Notes: generated by a model not told the origin, from the letters alone. A DNA stretch of 17,574 nucleotides from Burkholderiales bacterium (GCA_017880705.1 JADGRS010000015.1:1-17574); one strand, 5' to 3'; shown: positions 1-9,473, numbered from the stretch's first letter. Numbers and translations: made by a program.

Positions 1-1
1 G

Positions 2-940
2 CGCGGATTCGAGCGCGCCGACGAAGTGCCGATGGCGTACCCCTTCTACATCAAGCCCGCGAAGGCCGCGTTCTCGGTGCTCGCGCGCCGCGTCGACTCC
101 TTCGACGAGCTCTACAAGCACACGCGCTTCGGCTGGTTCGAGCGCGCCATCATCGAAAAGCTGGTGCGCCCGTTCGCCGACGTGATGCGGGCGCATTCGC
201 AGTTCCGCGAGGACCCCTACAGCATGGTGTGCGAGCAGATCGCGCACGGCCGGCAGTTCACGGCCAACGGCTTCGCCCGCCAGGGCAAGGTGACGATGCT
301 CGGCACGGTCGATTCGATCATGTATCCCGGGACCGACCAGTTCCAGCGATTCCAGTATCCGTCGTCGTTGCCGGCCGGGGAGCTCGCGCGGATCGATGCC
401 CTCGCCACGCGCCTCATCGAGGGGATGGAATTCACCCACGGGATGTTCAACGTCGAGATGCGCATCGACCCCCATACGGGAGCGCTTCGCATCATCGAGA
501 TCAATCCGCGCGCCGCGGGACAGTTCTACGACCTCTTCGAGCGCGTCGACGGCTACAGCCTCTTCGAGGCGCTCCTCGCCCTCGATTGCGGCGAGGAGCC
601 GGTGGTCCTGCGCCGCCAGGGGCGCCAGAGGCACGCGGCGAGCTTCGTGCTGCGCGACCTCACGGGCGAGGGCCTTTCACGCTGGCCCTCGACGGCGGAG
701 ATCGACGCACTCCAGGCGCGCCATCCCGACGCCCGCGTGATGATCTATCGCAAGCGCGGCGCCGACCTCGCGCGCGAGATGAAGTGGCTCGGAAGCTATC
801 GCTACGGGGTGTTCAACCTCGGGGGCGCGACGCTCGAGGACATGTTCGGCCAGTTCCATCGCCTCTGCGCCCACATCACGTTCCATCCCCACGGCCATCG
901 CCTGCCCGACGTCGAGATGCTCCTCGCGGGCGACGACTGA
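2..940 (+). CDS. ATP-grasp domain enzyme, C-terminal part (5' end outside window)
   Basis: The reading frame is open from the first bases of the window, so the gene begins upstream and only about 312 residues of its C-terminal portion are seen. The stretch YIKPAKAAFSVLARRV near the start resembles the nucleotide-binding lysine strand of ATP-grasp enzymes. The segment NVEMRIDP...IIEINPRAAGQF (EINPR at nt 497-511) matches the metal-binding Glu/Asn strand that closes the active site. Family members ligate a carboxylate to an amine, thiol or similar acceptor through an acyl-phosphate, as in biotin carboxylase and carbamoyl-phosphate synthase. The substrate cannot be told from this fragment, and there is no biotin-attachment domain in the visible part. 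The gene converges on rimJ with only 15 bases between the stop codons. The ATP-grasp call is firm; the specific reaction is unknown. Confidence 0.8.
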   Translation, partial: RGFERADEVPMAYPFYIKPAKAAFSVLARRVDSFDELYKHTRFGWFERAIIEKLVRPFADVMRAHSQFREDPYSMVCEQIAHGRQFTANGFARQGKVTMLGTVDSIMYPGTDQFQRFQYPSSLPAGELARIDALATRLIEGMEFTHGMFNVEMRIDPHTGALRIIEINPRAAGQFYDLFERVDGYSLFEALLALDCGEEPVVLRRQGRQRHAASFVLRDLTGEGLSRWPSTAEIDALQARHPDARVMIYRKRGADLAREMKWLGSYRYGVFNLGGATLEDMFGQFHRLCAHITFHPHGHRLPDVEMLLAGDD

Positions 941-955
941 GAGGCGGGGAGATCC

Positions 956-1573
956 CTATCCCGCGGGCTCGATCCAGGCCGGATCGAACGCGGGATTCAC
1001 GAGCGACGTGAGGATGTGGTCGCGCCAGGCCCCGTCGATGAAGAGGTAGTCCTTCGCCAGGCCCTCGCGCGCGAAGCCGAGGCGCTCGAGGAGCCTGCCG
1101 CTGCGCTCGTTCTCAGGGCGGTAGTTGGCCATGATGCGATGCGGGCGCAGCGTCCCGAACATGAACGCGTTGGTCGCGCGCAGCGCCTCCGACATGAGGC
1201 CGCTGCCCTCGTGGCTCGACGCGATCTGGTAACCCAGGTGGCAGGCGAGGAACGGCCCGCGCACGATGTTCGTGTAGTTGCAGGTGCCCACGATGGCCGC
1301 GTCGAGGCGCGGCGCCTGCCTCGATTCGGCCACGCGCGCCTGCAGCACGAATCTCGCCGCGCGCCCGCCGTGGAATTCCTCCACGGCGATGGCGAGGCGC
1401 TCCTGCCAGAATGCCTCGCTGAAGAAGGCGGCCTTCGCGGGGGGCGACCAGCGCTGGAGGTGGCCCTCGAAATTTTCCGAGAGGAATCGCGCCATGGCGC
1501 CTTGCATCCCCGGGCGCGCGAGGCGCACCACGAGACGCTCGGTTCCCAGCTCGGGAAGCGCTTCGGACACCAC
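956..1573 (-). CDS. rimJ: RimJ-type ribosomal protein alanine N-acetyltransferase (GNAT)
   Basis: A 205-residue GNAT protein very close to Escherichia coli RimJ along its length. Shared landmarks are TERLVVRL at 11-18, NYTNIVRGPFLACHLGYQI at 99-117, the acetyl-CoA loop SHEGSGL at 120-126, HRIMANYRPENERSG at 145-159 and LGFAREGLAKDYLFIDGAWR at 165-184. RimJ acetylates the N-terminal alanine of ribosomal protein S5 using acetyl-CoA in the cytoplasm. The start is taken as GTG at 1571-1573, immediately followed by a second GTG codon. No good ribosome-binding site is visible, but the start lies 4 bases after the slmA stop, so translation by coupling from slmA is likely. The C-terminus faces the ATP-grasp gene. 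The family is certain; the S5 substrate is inferred by homology. Confidence 0.88.
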   Translation of the reverse strand: MVSEALPELGTERLVVRLARPGMQGAMARFLSENFEGHLQRWSPPAKAAFFSEAFWQERLAIAVEEFHGGRAARFVLQARVAESRQAPRLDAAIVGTCNYTNIVRGPFLACHLGYQIASSHEGSGLMSEALRATNAFMFGTLRPHRIMANYRPENERSGRLLERLGFAREGLAKDYLFIDGAWRDHILTSLVNPAFDPAWIEPAG

Positions 1574-1577
1574 GCGT

Positions 1578-2150
1578 TCAGGCGGTGAAGACCCGCCATT
1601 GCTGCGGCCAGCCCTCCATGGGCGTCCTCTTGAAGCCGCTCTTCGCGAATTGGTGCCAGCGCCCGATCACGAAGGCGATGAGCGCGTTCGCGTAGGCGTT
1701 CACGTCCCAGTCGGCGGGAAGCATCCCCGCGCCCACGGCGAGGCGCGCGCTCTGGCGAAGGCTCGCCTCGAGCCGGTCGACCAGCTGGTTCACGCGCGTT
1801 TGCAGGCGCTCGTCCTCGTTCACGAGAGCGTCGCCGATCAGCACGCGCGTCATCCCGGGGTTCTTCTGCGCGAAGCCGAGGAGCGTCGCGACCGTCGCCT
1901 CGATCTGCTTCAACGCGTCCTTTTCCTCGGCCTGGATCTTGTTCACCAGCGTGAAGACCGTCTGCTCGATGAACTCGATCAGCCCCTCGAACATCTGCGC
2001 CTTGCTCGCGAAGTGGCGGTAGAGTGCCGCCTCCGAGACCTCGAGGCGCGCGGCGAGGAGCGCCGTCGTGATGCGCTCGCCCTTCGGATTCTCCAGCATG
2101 GCTGCGAGCGTCTGCAGGATCTGCGCCTTGCGCTCTCCGGTCTTCGCCAT
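1578..2150 (-). CDS. slmA: SlmA-like nucleoid occlusion factor (TetR family)
   Basis: A 190-residue TetR-fold protein. The N-terminal helix-turn-helix spans about residues 27-50 and contains [20 protein letters not shown], followed by [16 protein letters not shown], which is very like the same region of Escherichia coli SlmA (198 aa). SlmA binds dispersed chromosomal sites and blocks FtsZ assembly over the nucleoid. The ligand-type C-terminal domain is more divergent, so a generic TetR regulator remains a weaker alternative. The frame is open further upstream, but the ATG at 2148-2150 is chosen because it begins at the family N-terminus ([15 protein letters not shown]) and has an AGAGGGG ribosome-binding site just upstream. 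It is divergent from yebC across 130 bp and probably co-transcribed with rimJ. Confidence 0.85.
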   Translation of the reverse strand: MAKTGERKAQILQTLAAMLENPKGERITTALLAARLEVSEAALYRHFASKAQMFEGLIEFIEQTVFTLVNKIQAEEKDALKQIEATVATLLGFAQKNPGMTRVLIGDALVNEDERLQTRVNQLVDRLEASLRQSARLAVGAGMLPADWDVNAYANALIAFVIGRWHQFAKSGFKRTPMEGWPQQWRVFTA

Positions 2151-2280
2151 CGTCCCCTCTCCCGATTTCCGCCTGACGCCCAGCGTGAAGCGTGGGTTTC
2201 GCACTGGAGAGAGGCGGGAGGCGAATGTTACCATTACGTTTTCCCGCACGTTCCGCGCGCATCGCCACGACGAGACCCAT

Positions 2281-3009
2281 ATGGCAGGCCACAGCAAGTG
2301 GGCGAACATCCAGCACCGCAAGGGCCGCCAGGATGCGAAGCGAGGGAAGATCTTCACCCGGCTCATCAAGGAAATCACCGTCGCCTCGCGCATGGGCGGA
2401 GGCGATCCATCGATGAACCCGCGGCTGCGCCTCGCCGTCGACAAGGCGTACGAGAACAACATGCCGAAGGACAACGTCGAGCGCGCCATCAAGCGCGGCT
2501 CGGGCGGGCTCGACGGCGCCAACTACGAGGAGATTCGCTACGAGGGCTATGGGACGAACGGCGCCGCGGTGATCGTCGACTGCCTCACCGACAATCGCGT
2601 GCGCACCGTCGCGGAGGTGCGCCACGCATTCGCCAAGTTCGGCGGCAACCTCGGCGGCGAGGGCTGCGTCGCGTTCCTCTTCACCCACTGCGGGCAGCTC
2701 CTCTACGCGCCGGGGACCAGCGAGGAGAAACTGATGGATGCGGCGCTCGAAGCCGGCGCGCAGGACGTCATCGCGCATGACGACGGCTCCCTCGAGGTGG
2801 TCACGTCGCCGCACGATTTCCCCGTGGTGAAGGCGGCCCTCGAGAAGGCGGGCTTCAAGGCCGAGCTTGCGGAAGTGACGATGAAGCCCGTCAACGAGAC
2901 CGGGATGTCCGCCGACGACATGGCACGCATGCAGAAGCTCATCGACGCCCTCGAATCCCTCGACGACGTGCAGGACGTCTACACCACGGCGTCGCTGGGC
3001 GGAGCCTAA
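2281..3009 (+). CDS. yebC: YebC/TACO1 family protein
   Basis: A 242-residue protein with the diagnostic N-terminus [18 protein letters not shown] (1-18) and the family segments [18 protein letters not shown] (59-76), [20 protein letters not shown] (83-102) and TDNRVRT (103-109). The length is normal. YebC-family proteins have been described as transcriptional regulators and, more recently, as ribosome-associated factors that help translation through proline-rich stretches; neither role is proven here. TolA downstream has a long proline-rich domain, which would be a natural client under the second view, but that is inference. The usual small/hydrophobic residues after GGNLG are GEGCVAFLF here, with two cysteines (129, 137), a minor oddity. 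The frame is open upstream of the chosen ATG, but homology begins at this ATG. The gene abuts the next start codon (TAA then GTG). Confidence 0.95.
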   Translation: MAGHSKWANIQHRKGRQDAKRGKIFTRLIKEITVASRMGGGDPSMNPRLRLAVDKAYENNMPKDNVERAIKRGSGGLDGANYEEIRYEGYGTNGAAVIVDCLTDNRVRTVAEVRHAFAKFGGNLGGEGCVAFLFTHCGQLLYAPGTSEEKLMDAALEAGAQDVIAHDDGSLEVVTSPHDFPVVKAALEKAGFKAELAEVTMKPVNETGMSADDMARMQKLIDALESLDDVQDVYTTASLGGA

Positions 3010-3579
3010 GTGGCGATCGTCACGCAGGCACTCCTCCTCGACATTCCCGAGCAGATCGAAACCCCGCGGCTGATCCTCGCGGCGGCGCGCTCGGGGCAGG
3101 GCGCCATGGTGAACGAGGCAGTCGTGGAATCCGCGCAGGAGCTCAAGCCCTGGATGCCGTGGGCGCAAAAGCCGCCCACGCTCGAGGAGAGCGAGGCCTA
3201 CTGCCGCGAAGCGCAGGCGAAATGGGCGGCGCGGGAAATGCTCGATTTCTGCTTCCTGCGCCGCAGCGACCAGCGCCTCGTGGGCCGCGGCGGGCTGCAC
3301 ACCATCGACTGGTCGATCCCGAAATTCGAGATCGGCTACTGGGTCCGCTCGTCGTGCGCGCGCCAGGGCATCGCCACCGAAGCCACGCTCGCGCTGGTGG
3401 AGCTGGCTCGAGACAAGCTCGGCGCGCGCCGCCTCGAGATCACGTCGGACGCGCGCAATGCCCCGAGCCGGCGCGTCGCGGAGAAGAGCGGCTTCACCCT
3501 CGAAGGCATCCTGCGCCGGAGCCGGCGGGACACCGCGGGCGAGCTCGCCGATTCCTGCATGTACGCGCGCACGTTCTGA
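3010..3579 (+). CDS. RimL-like GNAT family N-acetyltransferase
   Basis: A 189-residue GNAT protein with the family pattern IETPRLIL (16-23), the beta-bulge strand FEIGYWV (106-112), the acetyl-CoA pyrophosphate loop ARQGIATEA (117-125) and the C-terminal [20 protein letters not shown] (150-169). This layout is that of RimL-like enzymes, which acetylate protein N-termini (L12 in Escherichia coli), but similar proteins acetylate small molecules or antibiotics, so no symbol is given. The GTG start directly follows the yebC stop with no spacer, so it is probably translated by reinitiation. It sits between yebC and ruvC, genes that are usually adjacent, which makes it a lineage-specific insertion into the operon. 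Confidence 0.85.
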   Translation: MAIVTQALLLDIPEQIETPRLILAAARSGQGAMVNEAVVESAQELKPWMPWAQKPPTLEESEAYCREAQAKWAAREMLDFCFLRRSDQRLVGRGGLHTIDWSIPKFEIGYWVRSSCARQGIATEATLALVELARDKLGARRLEITSDARNAPSRRVAEKSGFTLEGILRRSRRDTAGELADSCMYARTF

Positions 3580-3581
3580 CG

Positions 3582-4106
3582 ATGGCCACGATCCGGATTC
3601 TCGGCATCGATCCCGGCCTCGGCTGCACCGGGTACGGCGTGCTCGAAATGGATCGCACCACCCTCGTCTACGTGGCAAGCGGGAGGATCCGCTCCGACGA
3701 GAAGCTCCCGCTCGCCGAGCGCCTCGCCTCGATACTCTCCGGGCTTTCCGAGGTGATCGACAGCTATCATCCGGTCGAGGTCGCCGTCGAGAAGGTGTTC
3801 GTCAACGTGAATCCGCAGTCGACGTTGCTTCTCGGCCAGGCGCGCGGCGCGGCGATCTGCGCGGCGGTGCTCGCGCGGCTACCGGTCGCCGAATACACTG
3901 CGCTCCAGGTGAAGCAGTCCGTGGTGGGGCAGGGTCACGCGCGAAAGGAGCAGGTCCAGGAGATGGTCAAGCGGTTGCTGAAGCTCCCCGGACATCCGTC
4001 GCCCGACGCGGCCGACGCGCTCGCGTGCGCAATCTGCCACGCGCACGGCGGGCTCGGCGCGTTGCCTGCGCGCGGCAAGCGTGTGCGCGCGGGTCGCATC
4101 TCGTGA
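3582..4106 (+). CDS. ruvC: Holliday junction resolvase RuvC
   Basis: A 174-residue protein matching RuvC in length (173 in Escherichia coli). The four acidic catalytic residues are visible: D10 in [14 protein letters not shown]70 in VAVEKVFVN, and D142 and D145 in [11 protein letters not shown]. RuvC is a dimeric RNase H-fold endonuclease that cuts symmetric strands of Holliday junctions to finish recombination and repair. The ATG is 2 bases after the upstream acetyltransferase stop; no strong ribosome-binding site is seen, so coupled translation is likely. Its stop overlaps the ruvA start as GTGA. Confidence 0.97.
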   Translation: MATIRILGIDPGLGCTGYGVLEMDRTTLVYVASGRIRSDEKLPLAERLASILSGLSEVIDSYHPVEVAVEKVFVNVNPQSTLLLGQARGAAICAAVLARLPVAEYTALQVKQSVVGQGHARKEQVQEMVKRLLKLPGHPSPDAADALACAICHAHGGLGALPARGKRVRAGRIS

Positions 4107-4674
4107 TCGGCCGCATCCTCGGCAAGCTCGTCGAGAAGAATCCGCCGCAGGTCGTCGTGGTGAGCCACGGCGTGGGCTACGATATCGACGTGCCGATGAG
4201 CACGTTCTATCACCTGCCGCGCACTGGAGACGACGTGGAGCTCCTCACCCACATGGTGGTGCGCGAGGATGCGCACCTGCTCTTCGGATTCCTCACGGCG
4301 GCGGAGCGCACCGCGTGTCGCCAGCGCCTCAAGATCAGCGGCGTGGGCCCGAAGGTCGCGCTCTCGGTGCTCTCGGGACTGTCGGTCGAGGATCTCTCCA
4401 TCGCCGTCGCCTCCCAGGACGCCGCGCGCCTCACCAAGGTCCCGGGCGTCGGCAAGAAGACCGCGGAGAGGCTCGTCCTCGAGCTGCGCGACCGCTTGCC
4501 CGCCGCGATTCCCACCGCGAGGAGCGACGCTTCGCCCGCGAGCGGCGATGTCGTCAACGCGCTCCTCGGCCTTGGCTACAATGAGCGCGAGGCGCAAGGC
4601 GCGATGAAGCAGCTCCCCGCCGGCCTGCCGTTGGCCGACGCCATCCGCCACGCCCTGAAGTACCTGTCGAAGCC

Positions 4675-4678
<4 letters not shown>
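4103..4678 (+). CDS. ruvA: Holliday junction DNA helicase subunit RuvA
   Basis: A 191-residue protein (203 in Escherichia coli). The N-terminal OB-fold begins [12 protein letters not shown], and GVGYDIDVP lies at 23-31. Two helix-hairpin-helix motifs that grip junction DNA are clear: [10 protein letters not shown] at 78-87 and [12 protein letters not shown] at 113-124. Residues about 150-191 form the small C-terminal domain that contacts RuvB ([13 protein letters not shown]). A tetramer of RuvA holds the four-way junction open and recruits RuvB. The GTG start overlaps the ruvC stop (GTGA, 4103-4106) and gives the family's normal N-terminus. The stop overlaps ruvB as ATGA. Confidence 0.97.
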
Positions 4679-5726
<1,048 letters not shown>

Positions 5727-5730
<4 letters not shown>

Positions 5731-6170
5731 GTCGCATCGTCCTGAAGCCCACGCTGCAGCCGGAGCTCTTCGTCTACTCGTTTCCGGTGCGCGTGTACTT
5801 CGAGAACACCGACGCCGGCGGGGTCGTCTACCACGGCGAGTACCTGAAGTTCCTCGAGCGCGCGCGCACCGAATGGCTGCGCCACCTCGGCTTCGACCAC
5901 CAGGCGCTCGCGCGCAACCATCGCGTGACGCTCGTGGTCACGTCGCTCGCGATCGACTTCGGCAAGGCGGCGCGACTCGACGACAACGTCGCCGTGAGCG
6001 TGCGCCTCGAGTCCCTCGGCAAGGTGCGCTGCGTGTTCGCGCAGGAGGTCCGCCGCGACGACGAGGTGCTGGTGAAGGCGAAGGTCACCGTCGCCTGCGT
6101 CGCCTGCGAGAGCTTCAAGCCGACCGAGATCCCCGAAGGATTGAGGAAGAAGATGGAGGCGGCGATTTGA
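5727..6170 (+). CDS. ybgC: Tol-Pal-associated acyl-CoA thioesterase YbgC
   Basis: A 147-residue single hot-dog-fold thioesterase of the 4-hydroxybenzoyl-CoA thioesterase family. The active-site segment [14 protein letters not shown] is at 26-39, with D29 the catalytic aspartate. YbgC hydrolyses acyl-CoA or acyl-ACP in the cytoplasm and is linked to phospholipid metabolism; its position as first gene of tol-pal operons is conserved. The start overlaps ruvB (ATGA, 5727-5730). The proposed stop overlaps a TTG start of tolQ (TTGA, 6167-6170). Confidence 0.95.
6155..6159 (+). promoter_or_regulatory. Ribosome-binding site that selects the tolQ TTG start
   Basis: GGAGG lies 7 bases before TTG at 6167 but 13 bases before the alternative GTG at 6173. 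The spacing favours TTG. Confidence 0.6.
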
Positions 6171-6883
6171 TAGTGAGTCACGACCTCACGATCATCTCGA
6201 TGATCGTCAACGCGAGCATCGTGGTGAAGTTCGTGATGGCGGTGCTCGCGCTCGCCTCCATGTTCTCGTGGACCTACATCTTCATGAAGATGTTCGCGAT
6301 CCGGCGCGCGCGCCGCATCGCCGACGAGTTCGAGCGCGAGTTCTGGGGCGGGGCGGACCTCGTGGGCCTGTACCAGCGCGCGGCGAGCGGGCGCTACGCG
6401 ACAGTCGGGCTCGAGCGCATCTTCGAGGCGGGCTTCAAGGAGTTCCTCAAGCTGAAGGGCCGTCCCGGATCGGACCTGTCCGCGTTGCTCGACGGCACGC
6501 GCCGGGCGATGAAGGCGACCTACCAGCGCGAGATGGACACGCTCGAGTCGCATCTTTCGTTTCTCGCGACGGTGGGCTCCGTGAGCCCCTACATCGGCCT
6601 CTTCGGCACCGTGTGGGGAATCATGAACGCCTTCCGTGGCCTGTCGAACGTCGCCCAGGCGACCCTCGCCCACGTCGCGCCCGGCATCGCCGAGGCGCTC
6701 GTCGCGACCGCCATGGGCCTCTTCGCCGCGATTCCAGCGGTCATCGCATACAACCGCTATACCCATGACATCGACCGCCTCGCGAGCCGCTACGAGAGCT
6801 TCATGGAGGAGCTGCAGAACATCCTCCAGCGGCAGGCGCACCTTCCCGAGTCCTCGGACACGGTCGTGCAGAGGCCGCGATGA
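6167..6883 (+). CDS. tolQ: Tol-Pal system proton-channel subunit TolQ
   Basis: A 238-residue inner-membrane protein of the TolQ/ExbB/MotA family. Three membrane segments are visible near residues 18-40, 132-155 and 170-195. The conserved signature is LATVGSVSPYIGLFGTVWGI (133-152), followed by APGIAEALVATAMGLFAAIP (171-190). With TolR it forms the proton-driven motor that energises TolA. The TTG start at 6167 is chosen over GTG at 6173. It has the better-spaced GGAGG, it makes a TTGA overlap with ybgC like the other junctions here, and MIVSHDLT aligns with the MNVTxDLS N-terminus I recall from betaproteobacterial TolQ. The start is the only uncertain point. Confidence 0.95.
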   Translation: MIVSHDLTIISMIVNASIVVKFVMAVLALASMFSWTYIFMKMFAIRRARRIADEFEREFWGGADLVGLYQRAASGRYATVGLERIFEAGFKEFLKLKGRPGSDLSALLDGTRRAMKATYQREMDTLESHLSFLATVGSVSPYIGLFGTVWGIMNAFRGLSNVAQATLAHVAPGIAEALVATAMGLFAAIPAVIAYNRYTHDIDRLASRYESFMEELQNILQRQAHLPESSDTVVQRPR

Positions 6884-7290
6884 AGCGCGCTCGCCGCGCG
6901 ATGGCGGAGATCAACGTCGTTCCGTACATCGACGTGATGCTGGTGCTCCTCATCATCTTCATGGTCGCGGCACCGCTCATCAACCCGGGGCAGATCGACC
7001 TCCCGCAGGCCGCCGCGCGCCTCGAGCCCGCGGTCGCGCCGATGGAGGTGCGCGTGCGCGCCAACGGCGATCTCGCGCTCGTCGACCGCAACAAGTCGTC
7101 CGACGAGGTGCGCGTCACCCGCGACGAGCTTCTCGACTTCGTGCGCCAGGCGCAGCAATCGCATCCCGACCAGGCGATCGTGATCGCGGGCGACCGCGCG
7201 GTGCGCTACGAAGAGGTGATCAAGGTCCTCGACCTGCTGCAGAGAAACCAGGTGAAGCGCGTGGGGCTGCTCGCTCGCCCGGCCCAGTGA
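6880..7290 (+). CDS. tolR: Tol-Pal system proton-channel subunit TolR
   Basis: A 136-residue ExbD/TolR protein. A short basic N-terminus (MKRARRAMAEINVVPY) leads into one membrane helix at about 15-34 with the essential protonatable aspartate at D18 (YIDVMLVLLIIFMVAAP). A periplasmic domain follows, ending IAGDRAVRYEEVIKVLDLLQ...RVGLLARP, typical of the family. TolR shuttles between channel control and peptidoglycan binding. The start overlaps tolQ (ATGA) and the stop overlaps tolA (GTGA). Confidence 0.97.
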   Translation: MKRARRAMAEINVVPYIDVMLVLLIIFMVAAPLINPGQIDLPQAAARLEPAVAPMEVRVRANGDLALVDRNKSSDEVRVTRDELLDFVRQAQQSHPDQAIVIAGDRAVRYEEVIKVLDLLQRNQVKRVGLLARPAQ

Positions 7291-8126
7291 AGCAGAAGAA
7301 GGCGGCGGCGCACCCGATCGAGAAGCCCCCGCAGCCGGGGCGCATCCGCGCCGTGTTTCTCGCCGTGATGGTGCATGCCGCGTTCTTCGCGCTGATCGTC
7401 TTCGGCGTCGCGTGGCAAAGCCGCCCCGACGTGCCCGTGATCGCGGAGCTCTGGGACAAGCTGCCGCCCGCGCCCACCGCGAAGACGGTAGAGCCCGCGC
7501 CGAAAGCCGAGCCCAAGGCGGAGCCGCCGAAGCCCGAGCCCGAGCCGCCGAAGCCCAAGCCCGTCAAGCCTCCTCCGACGCCGCCGGACGAGAAGCCCGA
7601 GCCGCCCAAGCCCGATCCCGCGATCGCGAAGAAGCTCGAGCGCGAGAAGAAGGAGCTCGAGAAGAGGGAAAAGCTCGAGCGCGACAAGCGCGAGAAGCAG
7701 AAGGCCGACGAGGCGAAGAAGAAACGCGAGCAGGAGGAGGTGGCGAAGAAGAAGCACGACGACGACTTGCGCCGAAAGGAGGAGGAGAAGGCGAAGCGCG
7801 ACGCCGAGAAGGCGCGCGAGGAGGCCGCGGTGGCGCGGAGGTCGGAAATCGACGGCTACGTGAATGCCATCAAGCAGAAGATCCGCGGCCGCGCGAACGT
7901 GCCTGACACGGTGACGGGCAACCCGGAGGTCCAGGTGCGCATCCGCGTGCTCCCCGGCGGGGAGGTGCTCGACATCGCCATCACCAAGCGAAGCGGCAAT
8001 CCGACGTATGATTCCGCCATCGAAAGGGGCATCCGCAGCGCCTCGCCGCTACCGGTTCCTTCGGCCGATTCGGAACTTTTCCCCCAATTCCGTGACCTTA
8101 CCCTCAACATCCGGCATGAACGCTAG
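7287..8126 (+). CDS. tolA: Tol-Pal system periplasm-spanning protein TolA
   Basis: A 279-residue protein with the three-domain TolA plan: a membrane helix at about 20-43; a linker made of a proline-rich part (about 58-112, many PKPEP/PPKP units) and a highly charged Lys/Glu/Arg helix (about 113-185); and a TonB-like C-terminal domain from about 186 (IDGYVNAIKQKIRGRANVP, then VRIRVLPGGEVLDIAITKRS). It is much shorter than Escherichia coli TolA (421 aa), mainly in the helical domain. Energised by TolQR it binds TolB/Pal across the periplasm to pull the outer membrane inward at division. The GTG start overlaps tolR (GTGA, 7287-7290). The low-complexity DNA here is coding and not a separate repeat element. 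Confidence 0.94.
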   Translation: MKQKKAAAHPIEKPPQPGRIRAVFLAVMVHAAFFALIVFGVAWQSRPDVPVIAELWDKLPPAPTAKTVEPAPKAEPKAEPPKPEPEPPKPKPVKPPPTPPDEKPEPPKPDPAIAKKLEREKKELEKREKLERDKREKQKADEAKKKREQEEVAKKKHDDDLRRKEEEKAKRDAEKAREEAAVARRSEIDGYVNAIKQKIRGRANVPDTVTGNPEVQVRIRVLPGGEVLDIAITKRSGNPTYDSAIERGIRSASPLPVPSADSELFPQFRDLTLNIRHER

Positions 8127-8147
8127 CCTCGGCGCGCCTCCCAATCC

Positions 8148-9419
8148 ATGAATCGCCTCCTCCTTTTGTTCGGAGCCCTCGCCCTGTCCCTCGGGGCGCG
8201 CGCCCAGCTCACCATCGACATCACGACGAGCGGCGGGCGCCAGATCCCCATCGCGGTCACGCCGATGGCGGGCGATGCCGCGCAGCCCCAGGCGGTAGGC
8301 GAGATCATCGCCGCGGATCTCGGACGCACGGGGCTTTTCCGTCCGGTGAACACCGCCGGCGTGAGCCCGCTGCCGACGGAGCCCTCGGAAGTGAATTTCC
8401 CCGACTGGGCCGCGCGCAGCGCCGAGGCCCTCGTGATCGGCAAGATCGAGCCGGTCTCCGAGGGGCGCGTCGAAGTGCGCTTCCGCCTCTTCGACGTCCA
8501 GAAGCAGGCGCAGCTCGCGAGCTATTCGTACGTGGTGGCGCCGGCACAGCTTCGGGCAACGGCGCATCGCATCGCGGACGTAATCTACGAGCGGCTCACG
8601 GGCGACAAGGGTGTGTTCTCGACCAAGATCTGTTACGTCGTGAAGAACGGGCGCCGCTGGGAGCTGCAGGTCGCCGATGCCGACGGCTTCAACGCGCAGT
8701 CGGTCCTCGCCTCGCAGGAGCCGATCATGTCGCCCGCGTGGTCGCCCGATGGCAGCCGCCTCGCGTACGTCTCGTTCGACCAGAAGAAGCCCATCGTCGT
8801 CGTGCAGAACCTCGCGCAGGGCACGACGCGCGTCGTCGCGAGCTTCCGCGGCAACAACAGCGCCCCCGCGTGGTCTCCCGACAGCCGCTATCTCGCGGTC
8901 GCGCTCTCGAAGGACGGCCTCACGCAGATCTACCGCATTCCCGCCAACGGCGGCGACGCCGAGCGCCTCACGGAGTCGAGCGGCATCGATACGCAACCCG
9001 CGTTCTCGCCCGACGGCCAGTCGATCTCGTTCACCTCGGACCGCGGCGGATCGCCCCAGATCTACCGCATGGCCGCGAGCGGCGGCCCGGCGCAGCGCCT
9101 CACGTTCGAGGGCACGTACAACGTCGGCCCGCGCTACAGCCCCGACGGCAAGACGATCGCCTTCGTGCAGCGCGAAGGCGGACGCTTCCACATCGCTTCC
9201 CTCGAGCTCGCCACCGGCCAGGTGCAGGTGCTGACCGACGGGACCCTCGACGATTCGCCCACATTCGCCCCCAACGGTAAAATGGTCCTGTACGAGGCGC
9301 AGGTCGGGGGCCGCGGCCAGCTCGCCGCGGTTTCGGGCGACGGCCGCGTTCGCCAGAGGCTCACCTCGGGCGCGGGAGATGTGCAGGATCCCGCATGGGG
9401 TCCCATGCCAACCAATTAA
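8148..9419 (+). CDS. tolB: Tol-Pal system periplasmic beta-propeller TolB
   Basis: A 423-residue exported protein. A signal peptide (about 1-19, MNRLLLLFGALALSLGARA) precedes the mature N-terminus QLTIDITTSG, the region that in TolB binds TolA. Residues about 20-150 form the N-terminal domain. The rest is a propeller with regular PD40 blades: PAWSPDGSRLAYVS (196-209), PAWSPDSRYLAVAL (240-253), PAFSPDGQSISFTS (284-297), PRYSPDGKTIAFVQ (328-341), PTFAPNGKMVLYEA (371-384) and a last DPAWGP. TolB cycles between Pal and TolA. It lies 21 bp after tolA with no strong ribosome-binding site of its own. Confidence 0.97.
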   Translation: MNRLLLLFGALALSLGARAQLTIDITTSGGRQIPIAVTPMAGDAAQPQAVGEIIAADLGRTGLFRPVNTAGVSPLPTEPSEVNFPDWAARSAEALVIGKIEPVSEGRVEVRFRLFDVQKQAQLASYSYVVAPAQLRATAHRIADVIYERLTGDKGVFSTKICYVVKNGRRWELQVADADGFNAQSVLASQEPIMSPAWSPDGSRLAYVSFDQKKPIVVVQNLAQGTTRVVASFRGNNSAPAWSPDSRYLAVALSKDGLTQIYRIPANGGDAERLTESSGIDTQPAFSPDGQSISFTSDRGGSPQIYRMAASGGPAQRLTFEGTYNVGPRYSPDGKTIAFVQREGGRFHIASLELATGQVQVLTDGTLDDSPTFAPNGKMVLYEAQVGGRGQLAAVSGDGRVRQRLTSGAGDVQDPAWGPMPTN

Positions 9420-9461
9420 CGGGTCACCGAACCCGCGACTCAAACCTGTGTTCATCGCTAC

Positions 9462-9467
9462 AAGGAG
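9462..9467 (+). promoter_or_regulatory. Strong ribosome-binding site of pal
   Basis: AAGGAG sits 6 bases before the pal ATG. It is one of the best sites in the window, fitting the need for abundant Pal compared with its weakly initiated operon partners. Confidence 0.75.
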
Positions 9468-9473
9468 ACCAGC

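Noticed and set aside
944..964. Hairpin GCGGGG...TCCCGC between the convergent ATP-grasp and rimJ genes as a two-way terminator
   Set aside because: Only six pairs including a G-T, no T tract on either strand, and part of it lies in the rimJ coding end.
997..3678. Very long open frame on the - strand (893 codons)
   Set aside because: It runs antisense through rimJ, slmA, yebC and the RimL-like gene in another frame, is Arg/Ala-rich as GC-rich shadows are, and shows no domain of its own.
7497..7620. Repetitive GAGCC/AAGCC units as a DNA repeat
   Set aside because: They encode the proline/lysine-rich linker of TolA in frame and are ordinary protein low complexity.
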